This document shows, piece by piece, positions 44,450-54,739 of a stretch of DNA of 64,000 nt. The stretch's first letter is position 1. Each line of letters opens with the position of its first letter. Location of the stretch: positions 186,001 through 250,000 of the forward strand of contig NZ_CP059467.1 in the NCBI RefSeq assembly GCF_017894365.1. Reading direction: 5' to 3'. Under the pieces are notes generated by a model. It saw nothing but the letters and a program-made list of their open reading frames with translations. It had not been told where the DNA came from and ran no database searches. The translations under genes were made by a program, and so were the position numbers. The DNA comes from Aromatoleum bremense (GTDB taxonomy: Bacteria > Pseudomonadota > Gammaproteobacteria > Burkholderiales > Rhodocyclaceae).

Positions 44450-45712
44450 ATGGTGATCGGCCACGGGGTCATCGGGTGGGTGGTTCTGGGACTGACGCTC
44501 ACACTCGCCGCCTGCGGCCCCGATCCGCGCTCGCCACCCTCGCCTGCGGCGGCTCCACCGGTCGATAATCAGTCGTTTCTCGAACGGCACTGGCAGCGTC
44601 CGCTCGCGCCCCAGGGTGCGGCGCCCGCGGCTTTCAGTCCGCTGGAGGCCTCCCTCGACCCCGCCGCGTGCGGACAATGCCACACACCCCAGTTCGAGGA
44701 CTGGCAGACGACACTGCACAGCAAGGCGATGGGCCCGGGGCTGGTGGGCCAGTTGCAGGAGATGGACGCCGACGCCGTCGACGACCATCAGGCGTGCCTG
44801 CGTTGTCATGCGCCGCTCGCCGAGCAGGAAGCCGACCTGCAGCAAACGTTGGCGGCATCCGGGGCCGCACCCGCGCGCCCCGACGGCGCCGCCTTCACTC
44901 ACGGCCTCACCTGCGCCGGCTGCCACGTGCGCGAGCACGGCCGCTTCGGGCCAGCGCGCCGCGACGGCAGCGGGCCGGCGACCGGGGACAAAATGCCCCA
45001 CGACGGCTGGCAGGTCGCCGCGGCCTTCGCAGACTCGCGCTTCTGCGCCGCCTGCCACCAGTTCGAGCCCGACGGCTACAGCCTCAACGGCAAGCTGCTC
45101 GAGAACACGTATGAGGAGTGGCGGACGAGCCGCTACGGCCGCGACAACCAAACCTGCCAGTCCTGCCACATGCCCGACCGGCGCCATCTGTGGCGCGGCA
45201 TCCATGATCCGGAAATGGTGAGGGCGGGGCTCGCGATCGAATTCCCGGCGCCTTCGACCGCCGCGGGCCGGGTAACGGCCGAACTCACTATTACCAGCCG
45301 CGGCGTCGGCCATGCCTTCCCGACCTACGTCACGCCGCAGGTCATCGTCGAGATCGGCCAGGCCGGCCGCGACGGCGCCCTGCTCCCCGAGACGGTCGAG
45401 CGCCACCTTATCGCCCGCGACGTGAGCCTGGACCTTTCCGAGGAGCGCTCCGACACCCGCATCCTGCCCGACGAGGCGCGTCGCTACGGCTACGACCGCC
45501 CGCGTGCGGCCAGAGCGGCCGCCCTCGTCGCGCGCATCCGGGTCGAGCCCGACGCCTTCTACGCCGAGTTCTACCGCGCGACGCTGCGGGACACGGGCTT
45601 CACCAAGGGGCGCGCGGCCATCGGCGAGGCCCTGCGGCAGGCCGAACGCTCGGGCTATGTGCTGTACGAGTCGCAGCAGGATCTGAGCGCCGCCGCGTCC
45701 TCGCGACGCTAG
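44450..45712 (+). CDS. Pentahaem c-type cytochrome lipoprotein
   Basis: A 420-aa exported protein with a lipoprotein-like signal peptide (LTLTLAAC). Five CxxCH sites are present: CGQCH, CLRCH, CAGCH, CAACH and CQSCH; the spacing resembles the cytochrome c554/c-prime family. The C-terminal third, after the last haem, is a beta-rich domain (about 265-400). Translation starts nine bases after the NPCAAK stop, so the two are cotranscribed. A role in periplasmic electron transfer, for instance to arsenic or thiol redox partners, is inferred. Confidence 0.88.
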   Translation: MVIGHGVIGWVVLGLTLTLAACGPDPRSPPSPAAAPPVDNQSFLERHWQRPLAPQGAAPAAFSPLEASLDPAACGQCHTPQFEDWQTTLHSKAMGPGLVGQLQEMDADAVDDHQACLRCHAPLAEQEADLQQTLAASGAAPARPDGAAFTHGLTCAGCHVREHGRFGPARRDGSGPATGDKMPHDGWQVAAAFADSRFCAACHQFEPDGYSLNGKLLENTYEEWRTSRYGRDNQTCQSCHMPDRRHLWRGIHDPEMVRAGLAIEFPAPSTAAGRVTAELTITSRGVGHAFPTYVTPQVIVEIGQAGRDGALLPETVERHLIARDVSLDLSEERSDTRILPDEARRYGYDRPRAARAAALVARIRVEPDAFYAEFYRATLRDTGFTKGRAAIGEALRQAERSGYVLYESQQDLSAAASSRR

Positions 45713-45784
45713 GGGTGTCGCCGACGCGCCGATCCTCCGCCGACGGTCGCGCCGAGCACGCGATCTCGCAAGTCCGGTCTGCCC

Positions 45785-46741
45785 TCACCACCACGCGGCG
45801 ACGAGTCTTCCGATCATGTCCTGTACGAAGTCGTGCAGGTGTACAAGGTCACGGACGTCGAGCCCGCCGGCGACCACGAGCAGCGGCACCGGCGCGGTCG
45901 CGACCACCACCGTCAGCACGAACCAGTGCCACGCGAACTGCCGGCTCGCACCGCACAGCAGAGCGATGCCCCCGCCGCCGCCGAGCACCGAATTGCCCGG
46001 CAGGTTGAAGGCGACCGCAAGGGTCAGGTAGCGATAGGCGAGGAGCCGCGCGACCACCCTCACCCATCGCCCCGCGCCCGCGCTCCCGCCGGCCACCAAG
46101 CGACGCACCGCCGCGTCGAGCGGCTCGTCGGGGACGGCGACTCCGACGCGTTGCAGGAGGCGCACGAAGATGCGCGCCGGGATCAGGCGGCCCGCGGCGA
46201 ACGCGAGGCCCAGCCCCGCGATCGTGGCCGCGTAGACCGCCATCGCCCCGGGAGCGCCGAACAACATGATGATCATCAGGCCGATCTCGACGCCGGGCAC
46301 GAAGGGCAGCGCCAGCGCCAACATGTAGGCGAGCATCGCGAGGACGATCGCGACCGGCCCCATCGCCTCGCGCAGCGTGGCCAGCATCGTCTCAAGCACG
46401 CCGTACTCGAGGCGCGAGAGACAATCGCTCAGCACGACGAGGGCGACCCACAACCCCAGCGCAGTGGTCGCGCGCAGGCCGGGCTTGCGGCCCAGCGGCA
46501 GGCTGCGGATGGCAGCGTACGCGAGGGCGGTAAACACCACGGTCTCCACCGCGAAGCGGGTCGCCACCGTTGCGGGCAGCCCGACGGGCCCGAAATCGAC
46601 CGTATTGATCAGGCGCAAGACGACGGCGAAGACCACCGCCCAGGCCGCGATCATCGCTCCGACCCACAGCCGGAAGAGGCGCGGATGCTGGCGCGCGAGC
46701 GGGAGCCGGTGCGGCAGAGGCTGTGGCGGCAAGGTGCTCAA
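45785..46741 (-). CDS. VTT/TMEM64-like integral membrane protein
   Basis: A 318-aa protein with about seven hydrophobic segments. The stretches LPFVPGVEIGLMIIMLFG and FNLPGNSVLGGGGGIALLCG resemble the paired re-entrant motifs of the DedA/VTT (TVP38/TMEM64) family. Such proteins flip lipids or transport oxyanions; members are frequent in arsenosugar loci and have been proposed to move arsenolipids. The assignment is by motif resemblance only. It is convergent with the pentahaem cytochrome gene. Confidence 0.65.
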   Translation of the reverse strand: MSTLPPQPLPHRLPLARQHPRLFRLWVGAMIAAWAVVFAVVLRLINTVDFGPVGLPATVATRFAVETVVFTALAYAAIRSLPLGRKPGLRATTALGLWVALVVLSDCLSRLEYGVLETMLATLREAMGPVAIVLAMLAYMLALALPFVPGVEIGLMIIMLFGAPGAMAVYAATIAGLGLAFAAGRLIPARIFVRLLQRVGVAVPDEPLDAAVRRLVAGGSAGAGRWVRVVARLLAYRYLTLAVAFNLPGNSVLGGGGGIALLCGASRQFAWHWFVLTVVVATAPVPLLVVAGGLDVRDLVHLHDFVQDMIGRLVAAWW

Positions 46742-46835
46742 GGCTGCTCCCTCGTTCGATGATCGGCCCGAAGCCGCATTCGTCGCGAAATCGTACGCCG
46801 CCCGGCGGATCGACGCATCGGGCGGTCCGCGCGTT

Positions 46836-47033
46836 TCATCGTGACCAGTGGACGAAGCTGTAGGAGGCCCAGGTCGTCCGGTCCATGTCAGGATCGCGAT
46901 GACGGGTGTCGGCGACGAAGGCGCCGGCGGGAATCTCCGCCACCGCCGGCAGCCACGGTTCGCCCGCTGTGGCGATCATCGCGCCGCCGACGGCGACGAG
47001 GACGGCCATTGCGGTCAAGCACCTAGCCCGCAT
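46836..47033 (-). CDS. Small exported protein of unknown function
   Basis: A 65-aa protein: signal peptide (MRARCLTAMAVLVAVGGAMIATA) and a short mature part ending TTWASYSFVHWSR. The start overlaps the CMD gene stop by 11 bases, which argues for a real, cotranscribed gene. I do not recognise a family. Confidence 0.5.
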   Translation of the reverse strand: MRARCLTAMAVLVAVGGAMIATAGEPWLPAVAEIPAGAFVADTRHRDPDMDRTTWASYSFVHWSR

Positions 47034-47637
47034 GCGTCGACGCCGGATCGGGCGGGCTTTTCGACTCGGCCTCGCCGGACCGCGTCCCGGTTCGGCAAAA
47101 GCCCTGAGGCGCGACGGCGAGCGCCGCGTTGAACTTGCTCGACATGTTCTGGAAGGCGACGAGCGCCGTCAGCTCGATGATTTCGTCATCGCTGAAATGG
47201 GATCTCAGCCGCGCCATGAGCGCGTCGTCGACGCCGGCGTCGCTGCGCGTCATCGCCTCGGCATAGGCAAGCGCCGCCTTCTGGCGGGTATCGAAAAGGG
47301 GCGATTGCTCGAAGTTCGCGAGCGCGGCAAGCTGCTCTTCGCTCACGCCGCGCTTGAGGCCGGTCGCCGAATTGATATCCACACAGAAGGCGCACCAGTT
47401 GATCTGCGACACCCGCACCGTGAGGAGCGAGCGCAGCGCGGGCTCGATCGGCGAGCGCCGGCGGTCGAGCGCCCCGTAGAGCAGCGACAGCGCGGCAAAG
47501 ACCTTCGGCGTGCGCGCCCACAGGCGCGCCGGCTCGAGCTCGCGCCCGTAGCGGCGGCGCTGGTTGGCGAACACCAGGCGCGCGTACCAGGGAAAGCGGT
47601 GCCGGGGGTCGGTCGGGATGCGGGAGCTGGGTTTCAT
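47023..47637 (-). CDS. CMD/AhpD-like protein associated with arsenosugar genes
   Basis: A 204-aa carboxymuconolactone-decarboxylase-family protein. The redox motif CAFC lies in ISQ-type context (VSQINWCAFCVDIN), followed by the helical pattern of alkylhydroperoxidase AhpD. A peroxidase-like CMD protein is a recurrent companion of ArsS (family knowledge). No good ribosome site precedes the chosen ATG; an ATG 78 bases upstream is an alternative. It lies just downstream of the merF-merA unit, 120 bases after merA, on the same strand. Confidence 0.85.
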   Translation of the reverse strand: MKPSSRIPTDPRHRFPWYARLVFANQRRRYGRELEPARLWARTPKVFAALSLLYGALDRRRSPIEPALRSLLTVRVSQINWCAFCVDINSATGLKRGVSEEQLAALANFEQSPLFDTRQKAALAYAEAMTRSDAGVDDALMARLRSHFSDDEIIELTALVAFQNMSSKFNAALAVAPQGFCRTGTRSGEAESKSPPDPASTHAG

Positions 47638-47757
47638 TGTCGGGTCACAGTGGGTTCGAAAAGCATATTGGTCGGGTCGGACGGCCATCGGGGCGTCGGC
47701 GCGGACGATATCCACGCCGTCATCTCCTTTGCCACGTTGCGCGGAGTCACGCGATAC

Positions 47758-49456
<1,699 letters not shown>

Positions 49457-49500
49457 GGCCTCAAACTCCTTCCGTTCCTGACGATCTTCGTGCATGACCA

Positions 49501-49531
49501 AGCTTACTTCCGTAGTCGACTACGGTGTCAA
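49501..49531 (-). promoter_or_regulatory. MerR-type promoter/operator of merF-merA
   Basis: On the minus strand: TTGACA, a 19-base spacer containing the perfect dyad CCGTAGTCGACTACGG, then TAAGCT. The over-long spacer and the dyad between -35 and -10 are the classical MerR architecture. No merR gene adjoins it. Confidence 0.9.
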
Positions 49532-49560
49532 GCGGTTCGGAAAGGGCTGCGGCGCGCTCC

Positions 49561-50502
49561 TCATTTGCCCTCGTAGAGCGCGGTCTGCGGATGAAAAGCG
49601 AGCCAGGCGAACCAGAACGCGATCACGCTGGGCAGCTCGCGCCCGTCGGCGTCGAGCACCCGCCCGGTACGTGCCTCGGGATCGAACTCGACGCGGATCG
49701 CCTGGCCGCCGACGCGGTCCTCGACGGCACGCCGCCCGACCCGCGCCAGGGCCGAGAACGGGTAGGCCTTGTGCTCGCCGCCGAGCGCGAGGCCGATCAC
49801 CTGTTCCTTCGGATGCAGGCGCTTGTCCTGCGTCGCGACGGGAAATATCAGGTCGGGGCTGTCGCGGTAGCCGGCGTAGGGGTCGCGCGCATAGTCGCGG
49901 CCGTAGCCGGTTTCCTCGGACAGGACTTCGGTCGCCGGATGGCGCGCGCGCCACTCGGCCCAGGTCGTGTGCGCGGTCGGCAGGAAGGTCAGGCGCTGCC
50001 CGCGCATCGGCCCGGTGACCGCCTGCGCCATGATCTGCGACCACAGCGACTCGGTCTGCCGGTCGTAGAGCAGCACATCGCTGTTGTAGAGCAGGCCCGA
50101 GACGCCGAACGAGAGATCACGCCCGGCGACGCGTGCCGCGAAGGCCATGCCGGTGCCGCACAGCGGGCAGAAGGTGACGACGATCGCCTCGTCGCCGAAG
50201 CGGTCGTTGACGACCTCGTGCCAGTTCAGGATCGCGATCGGATAGGCGCGCGCAGTCTTCCCGCGCACGACGCCGAGCACGCGGTCTTCGGGCTTGACGT
50301 GGCCGGCACGCGCCGCAGGCACGAAGCGCGGGCGGTCGATCGCCGGGATGCCGTTGCGCGGCGGGCCGCCCGGAAGAATCTCGTCGACCGGGACGGCAGC
50401 ACCGTCGAGGCGGAAACCGTTGCGTTCGATCGCCCATCCCGACGCCGACACCGCGAGGGTGATCAGCGCGACGGCAAGATGCCGGAAATGCGCGTGCTTC
50501 AT
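49561..50502 (-). CDS. DUF3179 protein, exported
   Basis: A 313-aa protein with a signal peptide (MKHAHFRHLAVALITLAVS). The DUF3179 signature CPLCGTGMAF and the preceding WHEVVND are present. The family has no established function; the conserved cysteine pair suggests a metal or redox site. An ECF-type promoter 39 bases upstream places it in the sigma-controlled group. It is divergent from the cytochrome gene. Confidence 0.88.
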   Translation of the reverse strand: MKHAHFRHLAVALITLAVSASGWAIERNGFRLDGAAVPVDEILPGGPPRNGIPAIDRPRFVPAARAGHVKPEDRVLGVVRGKTARAYPIAILNWHEVVNDRFGDEAIVVTFCPLCGTGMAFAARVAGRDLSFGVSGLLYNSDVLLYDRQTESLWSQIMAQAVTGPMRGQRLTFLPTAHTTWAEWRARHPATEVLSEETGYGRDYARDPYAGYRDSPDLIFPVATQDKRLHPKEQVIGLALGGEHKAYPFSALARVGRRAVEDRVGGQAIRVEFDPEARTGRVLDADGRELPSVIAFWFAWLAFHPQTALYEGK

Positions 50503-50540
50503 CGCTGCCTCCGTCCATTCATCCGATCCCCATCCTCCTG

Positions 50541-50570
50541 ATTAGTCGTTGTGGCGCAGCTGTCCTTACA
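50541..50570 (-). promoter_or_regulatory. ECF-type promoter of the DUF3179 gene
   Basis: Minus strand TGTAAGG, 15 bases, CGACTAAT: an exact match to the best form of the motif (also at 54958). Confidence 0.85.
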
Positions 50571-50618
50571 TCGGATCGGCGTCCGGCGCGCGGGAAAGCG
50601 CAAAAAATGTGTCCCGGC

Positions 50619-50648
50619 CGTAAGGATCCGCCGCGGGACACGACGAAT
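50619..50648 (+). promoter_or_regulatory. ECF-type promoter of the NPCAAK-cytochrome gene
   Basis: CGTAAGG, 15 bases, CGACGAAT; divergent from the DUF3179 promoter and 70 bases before the ATG at 50719. Confidence 0.7.
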
Positions 50649-50718
50649 GCTCATGACCATCCGCGTCGGCGGACGGTTTGTCGTGCCAAAAAACTACTAG
50701 TGATGGAGGGATGTTTCC

Positions 50719-51381
50719 ATGAACCACGCCGATACGTGTCGTACCGGTCGCACCGTCGCCGCGATGATCTCCGCCGGTCTCGTCAGCGCCGCGCTGGGCC
50801 TGCCGCTCGCGGCGTTCGCAGCCGGCAATCCTTGTGCAGCGGGAAGCCAGGCGACGCGCGCCGCGAATCCCTGCGCGGCAAATCCGTGCGCCGCAAAGAA
50901 CCCGTGCGCCGCAAAGAACCCGTGCGCTGCGAAGAACCCGTGCGCCGCGAAGGCCATCCAGCGTCCGGCGGGGTACAAGCCTTACAAGGGCGATCGCGCC
51001 GAACTGGTCGCTGCCGGCAAGAAACTCTTCTCCGACAAGAGCCTGTCGACAAACAACTCGTCCTGTGCGACCTGCCACACCGACTACGCCGGCTACCAGG
51101 CGAGCTTCACCCAGCCCTACCCGCACAAGGTCGAAATGGCTCAGGGCACCTACGGCATGAAGCAGATCCATCTAGACGAGATGGTGCAGCTGTGCATCAC
51201 GACACCGATGGCCGGCAAGGCGCTCGACTGGAAATCGAAGGATCTCGCGGCTCTGGTCGCCTACATGGAAGAGGAGCAGAAGGGCTACAAGGAACACGCG
51301 AAAAAGAATCCCTGCGCGGCAAAGAACCCGTGCGCCGCGAAGAATCCCTGTGCCGCGAAGAATCCATGCGCCGCGAAATGA
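50719..51381 (+). CDS. Monohaem cytochrome c with NPCAAK cysteine repeats
   Basis: A 220-aa exported protein. After the signal peptide come six NPC units (NPCAAG, NPCAAN, four NPCAAK), then a cytochrome c domain (about 80-195) with CATCH as haem site and methionines suitable as axial ligand, then four more NPCAAK units at the C-terminus. This gives ten repeat cysteines in addition to the haem pair. Such a combination suggests a cytochrome that exchanges electrons with thiol-bound metal or arsenic, but this is inference. GGAGGG precedes the ATG. The next gene starts inside the stop codon. Confidence 0.88.
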   Translation: MNHADTCRTGRTVAAMISAGLVSAALGLPLAAFAAGNPCAAGSQATRAANPCAANPCAAKNPCAAKNPCAAKNPCAAKAIQRPAGYKPYKGDRAELVAAGKKLFSDKSLSTNNSSCATCHTDYAGYQASFTQPYPHKVEMAQGTYGMKQIHLDEMVQLCITTPMAGKALDWKSKDLAALVAYMEEEQKGYKEHAKKNPCAAKNPCAAKNPCAAKNPCAAK

Positions 51382-52169
51382 TGACCACCGCCACCGGCTC
51401 CGCGCCGGTGGCCGCCCCCTCCGCGGCCGAAGCGTCCGCCGACCCGCTCGCTCCGCCCGAGCTGTCCGGCTTCCTGCCGGCCCTCCGGGAACTCGACCTG
51501 CCGACCCGGCGCCGACTGCGCGACGCGGGCAGGGAGGTGCTCGAGTGCCGTCGCGTGCTCGCGAAGGTGGGCCTCAACGTCGTCGGCGAGGTGCTGCGCG
51601 ATCAGGGCGAGTTCGTCGAGATGGCGCACTACCCGCGCGATGACGTGTTCGACGCCGACACGCACGCGCAGTACTACTACCACGCGCACCGGGGCGACGC
51701 CGAACACGGCCACTTCCATACCTTCCTGCGTGCCGGCGGCATGCCCGAGGGGGCGGCGCCGCTCGCGTTCCCGCAGGCGACCGAGCCCTGGCCCGCGGGC
51801 GACGACGCGATCAGCCACCTCGTTGCGATCTCGATGGATGCGTGGGGCGAGCCGATCGGCCTGTTCGCGTGCAACCGCTGGGTCACCGGCGAGAGCTGGT
51901 ATCCGGCCGAGGACGTGATCCGCATGCTCGGGCGTTTCGACATCGACCACGCGTGGCCGTCGTGGCCGGCGAACCGGTGGCTGGGTGCGATGCTGCGCCT
52001 CTACCGGCCATGGATCGAAGGCCTGTTGCGGCATCGCGACGCCGTGATCGCGGCGCGCTGGGCTACACGCCCGGCCGAGGACGTGTTCGAGGACCGCGAG
52101 CTGGAGATCACCGGCTACGTGCCGGTGTCGGTCGAGCGGCTGGTCGCCGCGCTCGAGGACGCCGCTTAG
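51378..52169 (+). CDS. Conserved protein of unknown function (His-rich loop)
   Basis: A 263-aa soluble protein. It has no signal peptide and no domain I can name with confidence. The most marked stretch is YYYHAHRGDAEHGHFHTFLR, rich in histidines that could bind a metal. Its ATG overlaps the cytochrome stop (ATGA-type coupling), so it is cotranscribed with the NPCAAK cytochrome. The HD-GYP gene follows. Confidence 0.75.
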   Translation: MMTTATGSAPVAAPSAAEASADPLAPPELSGFLPALRELDLPTRRRLRDAGREVLECRRVLAKVGLNVVGEVLRDQGEFVEMAHYPRDDVFDADTHAQYYYHAHRGDAEHGHFHTFLRAGGMPEGAAPLAFPQATEPWPAGDDAISHLVAISMDAWGEPIGLFACNRWVTGESWYPAEDVIRMLGRFDIDHAWPSWPANRWLGAMLRLYRPWIEGLLRHRDAVIAARWATRPAEDVFEDRELEITGYVPVSVERLVAALEDAA

Positions 52170-52181
52170 CGCATCGCGTTC

Positions 52182-52212
52182 CGTAAGGCCGGCCGCCCCT
52201 GGCGCGACCAAT
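52182..52212 (+). promoter_or_regulatory. ECF-type promoter of the HD-GYP/sigma operon
   Basis: CGTAAGG, 16 bases, CGACCAAT. It lies 17 bases before the HD-GYP ATG, which is short for a leader, so it is the weakest candidate. It would make the sigma operon autoregulated. Confidence 0.55.
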
Positions 52213-52228
52213 GGGAGAGGAGACCGAC

Positions 52229-53161
52229 ATGAACCTGCGCAGCGCGATCGGAAAATTGCTGGGACCGGCGTCGTGCGGCGAACGCGACCACGAGCTGCTC
52301 GCCAGCCTGCTCGTGATGGCGTGGATGGTCGAGGCGCGCGACCCTTACACCGGCGGGCACCTGTGGCGCGTCTCGCGCTACGCCGAATTGCTCGCGTCGC
52401 ACGCGCAGCTCGCCAGCGCGGAGGTCGCGCGCGTGGCCGTCGGCGGTTTTCTGCACGACCTCGGCAAGATCTGCCTTCCCGACGCGATCCTGAGAAAGCC
52501 CGGCGCGCTCGACGCCGGCGAGTTTGCGACGGTCCGCACCCATCCGGAAGTCGGGGTGAGGCTGCTCGCCGCCCATCCGTTCGCGCCGCTGGTGCGCCCG
52601 GCCGTGGCGCTGCATCACGAACGGCCCGACGGTCGCGGCTATCCGCTCGGGCTCGCCGACGCCGCGCTGCCGCTCGACGCCCGCATCGTCGCGATCTGCG
52701 ACGCGTTCGACGCGATGACGAGCACCCGGCCGTACCGCACCGCGATGCCGATCGATGCGGCGCTCGACGTCGTCGCCGCCGGTCTGGGCGGGCAGTTCGA
52801 CGCCGAGTTCGGTGCGCGCTTTCTGTCGCTCGCCGACACCGGGGCGCTCGAGCACATCGCCGGCCACAGCGATGCGGGCATCCCCTTGCAGACGTGCATG
52901 ATGTGCGGCCCGACGCTCGTGCTCGCGCGCGCGAGCGCGCCAGGCGAGCTCGTGTACTGCCGTGCGTGCGGCGGCGAGTACCGCGTTACCGCCGACGCTT
53001 CCGGGCGCCTCGGCGTCGAGCCGACGGGCGGCCGCGGCGACGCCCACGCGTTGCAGCCGGAAGCGGACGTCGCGCTGATCGCGCGCGTCGTGCAATCGGC
53101 CGCCGCCCGCCTGCCGCTGCAGCAGATGCTCGAGAGCCTGCCCCAGGACGCCCCGATATGA
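52229..53161 (+). CDS. HD-GYP phosphodiesterase with C-terminal zinc ribbon
   Basis: A 310-aa cytoplasmic protein. The HD-GYP domain (about 25-205) shows GGHLWRVSRYAELLA, HDLGK, HHERPDGRGYP and CDAFDAMTS, the metal and substrate residues for c-di-GMP hydrolysis. The C-terminal part carries two CxxC pairs (CMMCGPT, CRACGGEY), a likely zinc ribbon. It has no receiver domain. GGAGAGGAG precedes the ATG. Its stop overlaps the nrtS start, which begins the chain HD-GYP, NrtS, sigma, anti-sigma. Confidence 0.9.
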   Translation: MNLRSAIGKLLGPASCGERDHELLASLLVMAWMVEARDPYTGGHLWRVSRYAELLASHAQLASAEVARVAVGGFLHDLGKICLPDAILRKPGALDAGEFATVRTHPEVGVRLLAAHPFAPLVRPAVALHHERPDGRGYPLGLADAALPLDARIVAICDAFDAMTSTRPYRTAMPIDAALDVVAAGLGGQFDAEFGARFLSLADTGALEHIAGHSDAGIPLQTCMMCGPTLVLARASAPGELVYCRACGGEYRVTADASGRLGVEPTGGRGDAHALQPEADVALIARVVQSAAARLPLQQMLESLPQDAPI

Positions 53162-53397
53162 CGCGGGCGCCGGCGCTGCTTCGCGCCGCCTGCAGTCCCG
53201 GCATCGCCCGCGCGGCGCTGAAGGTCTCGCTCGTCGTCGGCGCCATGCTGAACCTCGTCAATCAGGGGCCTGCGATCTTTGCGGGCGAACGCGTCGACTG
53301 GCTGCGCAGCCTGCTGAATTTCCTCGTGCCCTACCTCGTGTCGAGCTACAGTGCCGCACTCGGCACCGTCAGAGCATGCAGGAGGAATGAACGATGA
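53158..53397 (+). CDS. NrtS-like small membrane protein
   Basis: A 79-aa protein with two hydrophobic segments and the NrtS-type pattern VGAMLNLVNQGPAIF and LNFLVPYLVSSYSA. NrtS proteins were described as small nitrate/nitrite transport components. Overlaps of four bases on both sides couple it to the HD-GYP and sigma genes. Its role in this operon is unclear. Confidence 0.78.
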   Translation: MTRAPALLRAACSPGIARAALKVSLVVGAMLNLVNQGPAIFAGERVDWLRSLLNFLVPYLVSSYSAALGTVRACRRNER

Positions 53398-54002
53398 GCG
53401 ACAGCGCGCACGAAGCCGGCGCAATTCTGTGGGACGACCCGTCGATCCTGGCGATCCGCCGCGACATGCTGCGCTTTGCGCAGCTGCAGCTGCGCGACGC
53501 GGGTGCGGCCGAAGACATGGTGCAGGAGGCGCTGATCGCGGCGATCAGCGGCGCCGCGAACTTTGCCGGGCGGGCCGCCTTCAAGACCTGGATGTTCGCG
53601 ATCCTGCGCAACAAGATCGTCGATCACATCCGCCGCGCGTCGCGCGAGGTCTGTGGCTCGGACCTCGTCGCCGCCGTCGACGGCGATCTCGAGGATTTCG
53701 ACGCGCTGTTCGACGCGCGCGGCTTCTGGAACCTGGAGGACCGCCCGGCGACCTGGGCCGATCCGGAAGCGTCGCTGTCGCAACAGGAGTTCTGGGCAGT
53801 GTTCGAGGCCTGCCTGAACGACCTGCCCGAGCAGATCGCCCGCGTCTACATGATGCGGGAGTTCCTGGAGCTGGAGACGGCCGAGATCTGCCGGCAGCTC
53901 GGCATCACGAGCAACAACTGCTGGGTGATCCTGCACCGCGCGCGCCTGGGCCTGCGCGAATGCCTCGAAAACCGCTGGTTCATGAAGGGGGCCATGTCAT
54001 GA
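53394..54002 (+). CDS. ECF-family RNA polymerase sigma factor
   Basis: A 202-aa sigma factor. Region 2 (about 20-90: DMVQEALIAAISGAANF, FKTWMFAILRNKIVDHIRR) and region 4 (about 140-190: LNDLPEQIARVYMMREFLELETAEICRQLGIT) are present and region 3 is absent, as in ECF sigma factors. The linker of about 50 residues between them is longer than average. The anti-sigma gene overlaps the stop codon. Seven promoters with one shared pattern lie within 15 kb and are the likely targets. Confidence 0.94.
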   Translation: MSDSAHEAGAILWDDPSILAIRRDMLRFAQLQLRDAGAAEDMVQEALIAAISGAANFAGRAAFKTWMFAILRNKIVDHIRRASREVCGSDLVAAVDGDLEDFDALFDARGFWNLEDRPATWADPEASLSQQEFWAVFEACLNDLPEQIARVYMMREFLELETAEICRQLGITSNNCWVILHRARLGLRECLENRWFMKGAMS

Positions 54003-54190
54003 TGAACTGCACGCAGGCGACGCGCCTGATGTCCGAGGCGCACGAGCGGGAGCTCACGTTGCGCGAGCGGCTCGCGCTGAAGTACCACCGCATGATGTGC
54101 ATCGGCTGCACGAACTACGGCAAGCATTTGGGTTTCCTGCGCAAGGCGGCAAGGCGGCTGAGCGAGGGGCGCGCCGGCGACGGCTCCTGA
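53999..54190 (+). CDS. Short zf-HC2-like anti-sigma factor
   Basis: A 63-aa protein with the zinc anti-sigma pattern H-x3-C-x2-C (YHRMMCIGC) and an N-terminal cysteine. It has no membrane segment, so it is a soluble redox- or metal-sensing anti-sigma factor. It overlaps the sigma gene by four bases. Thiol oxidation or binding of arsenite or mercury to the zinc site could release the sigma factor; this is inference. Confidence 0.85.
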   Translation: MMNCTQATRLMSEAHERELTLRERLALKYHRMMCIGCTNYGKHLGFLRKAARRLSEGRAGDGS

Positions 54191-54221
54191 GTCGCACGCC
54201 TGCCGTTTCGAGGGGCGGGCG

Positions 54222-54693
54222 ATGGGATTCCTGTTCGACCGCGTCGGTCGCTGGCTCGGACGCGCTTTGAGCCACGCCGGTCATGTCCACAACGTCGCCC
54301 AGCCGACGCCGGCCGACGACCTCCCTGCCACTCTGCGCCCCCGGCGACGTGCTGCTGATCGAGGGGTCTTCGCGGATCAGCACGGCGATCAAGTACCTGA
54401 CGCAATCGACGTGGTCGCACGCCGCGCTCTATGTCGGCGACGCGTTGACCGGCCGTGCGCCATCCGGCCACTGCTTCGTCGAAGCCGACGTTGTCGCCGG
54501 CGTGCGCAATGTCGGCATCGAGGCGTTCGCCGGGCTGCACAGCCGGATCTGCCGGCCGAGCGGGCTGACCGACGAGGACTGCCGCAGGGTCGTCGCCTAT
54601 GCGGTCGAGCGGATCGGCCACCAATCGAACCACCTCTTCCACACCGAGCTCGACGAGAAATTCGCGCCACGCCGCTGGGTCGATCCGCGCTGA
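54222..54693 (+). pseudogene. YiiX/YebB-like (C92 peptidase-type) protein, frameshifted
   Basis: The N-terminal frame MGFLFDRVGRWLGRALSHAG continues to ATLRP; from there the family sequence GDVLLIEGSSRISTAIKYLTQSTWSHAALYVGD is in the next frame. The shift lies in a run of five C at 54338-54342, where one C too many would explain it. The protein also stops early (FAPRRWVDPR), well short of the length I expect for the family. The intact family is a lipid-associated NlpC/P60-like hydrolase. Confidence 0.7.
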
Positions 54694-54739
54694 ACGAGTA
54701 TCCCGGCGCCCGGCGTCCCGCCGACCGTGGATTGACAGG

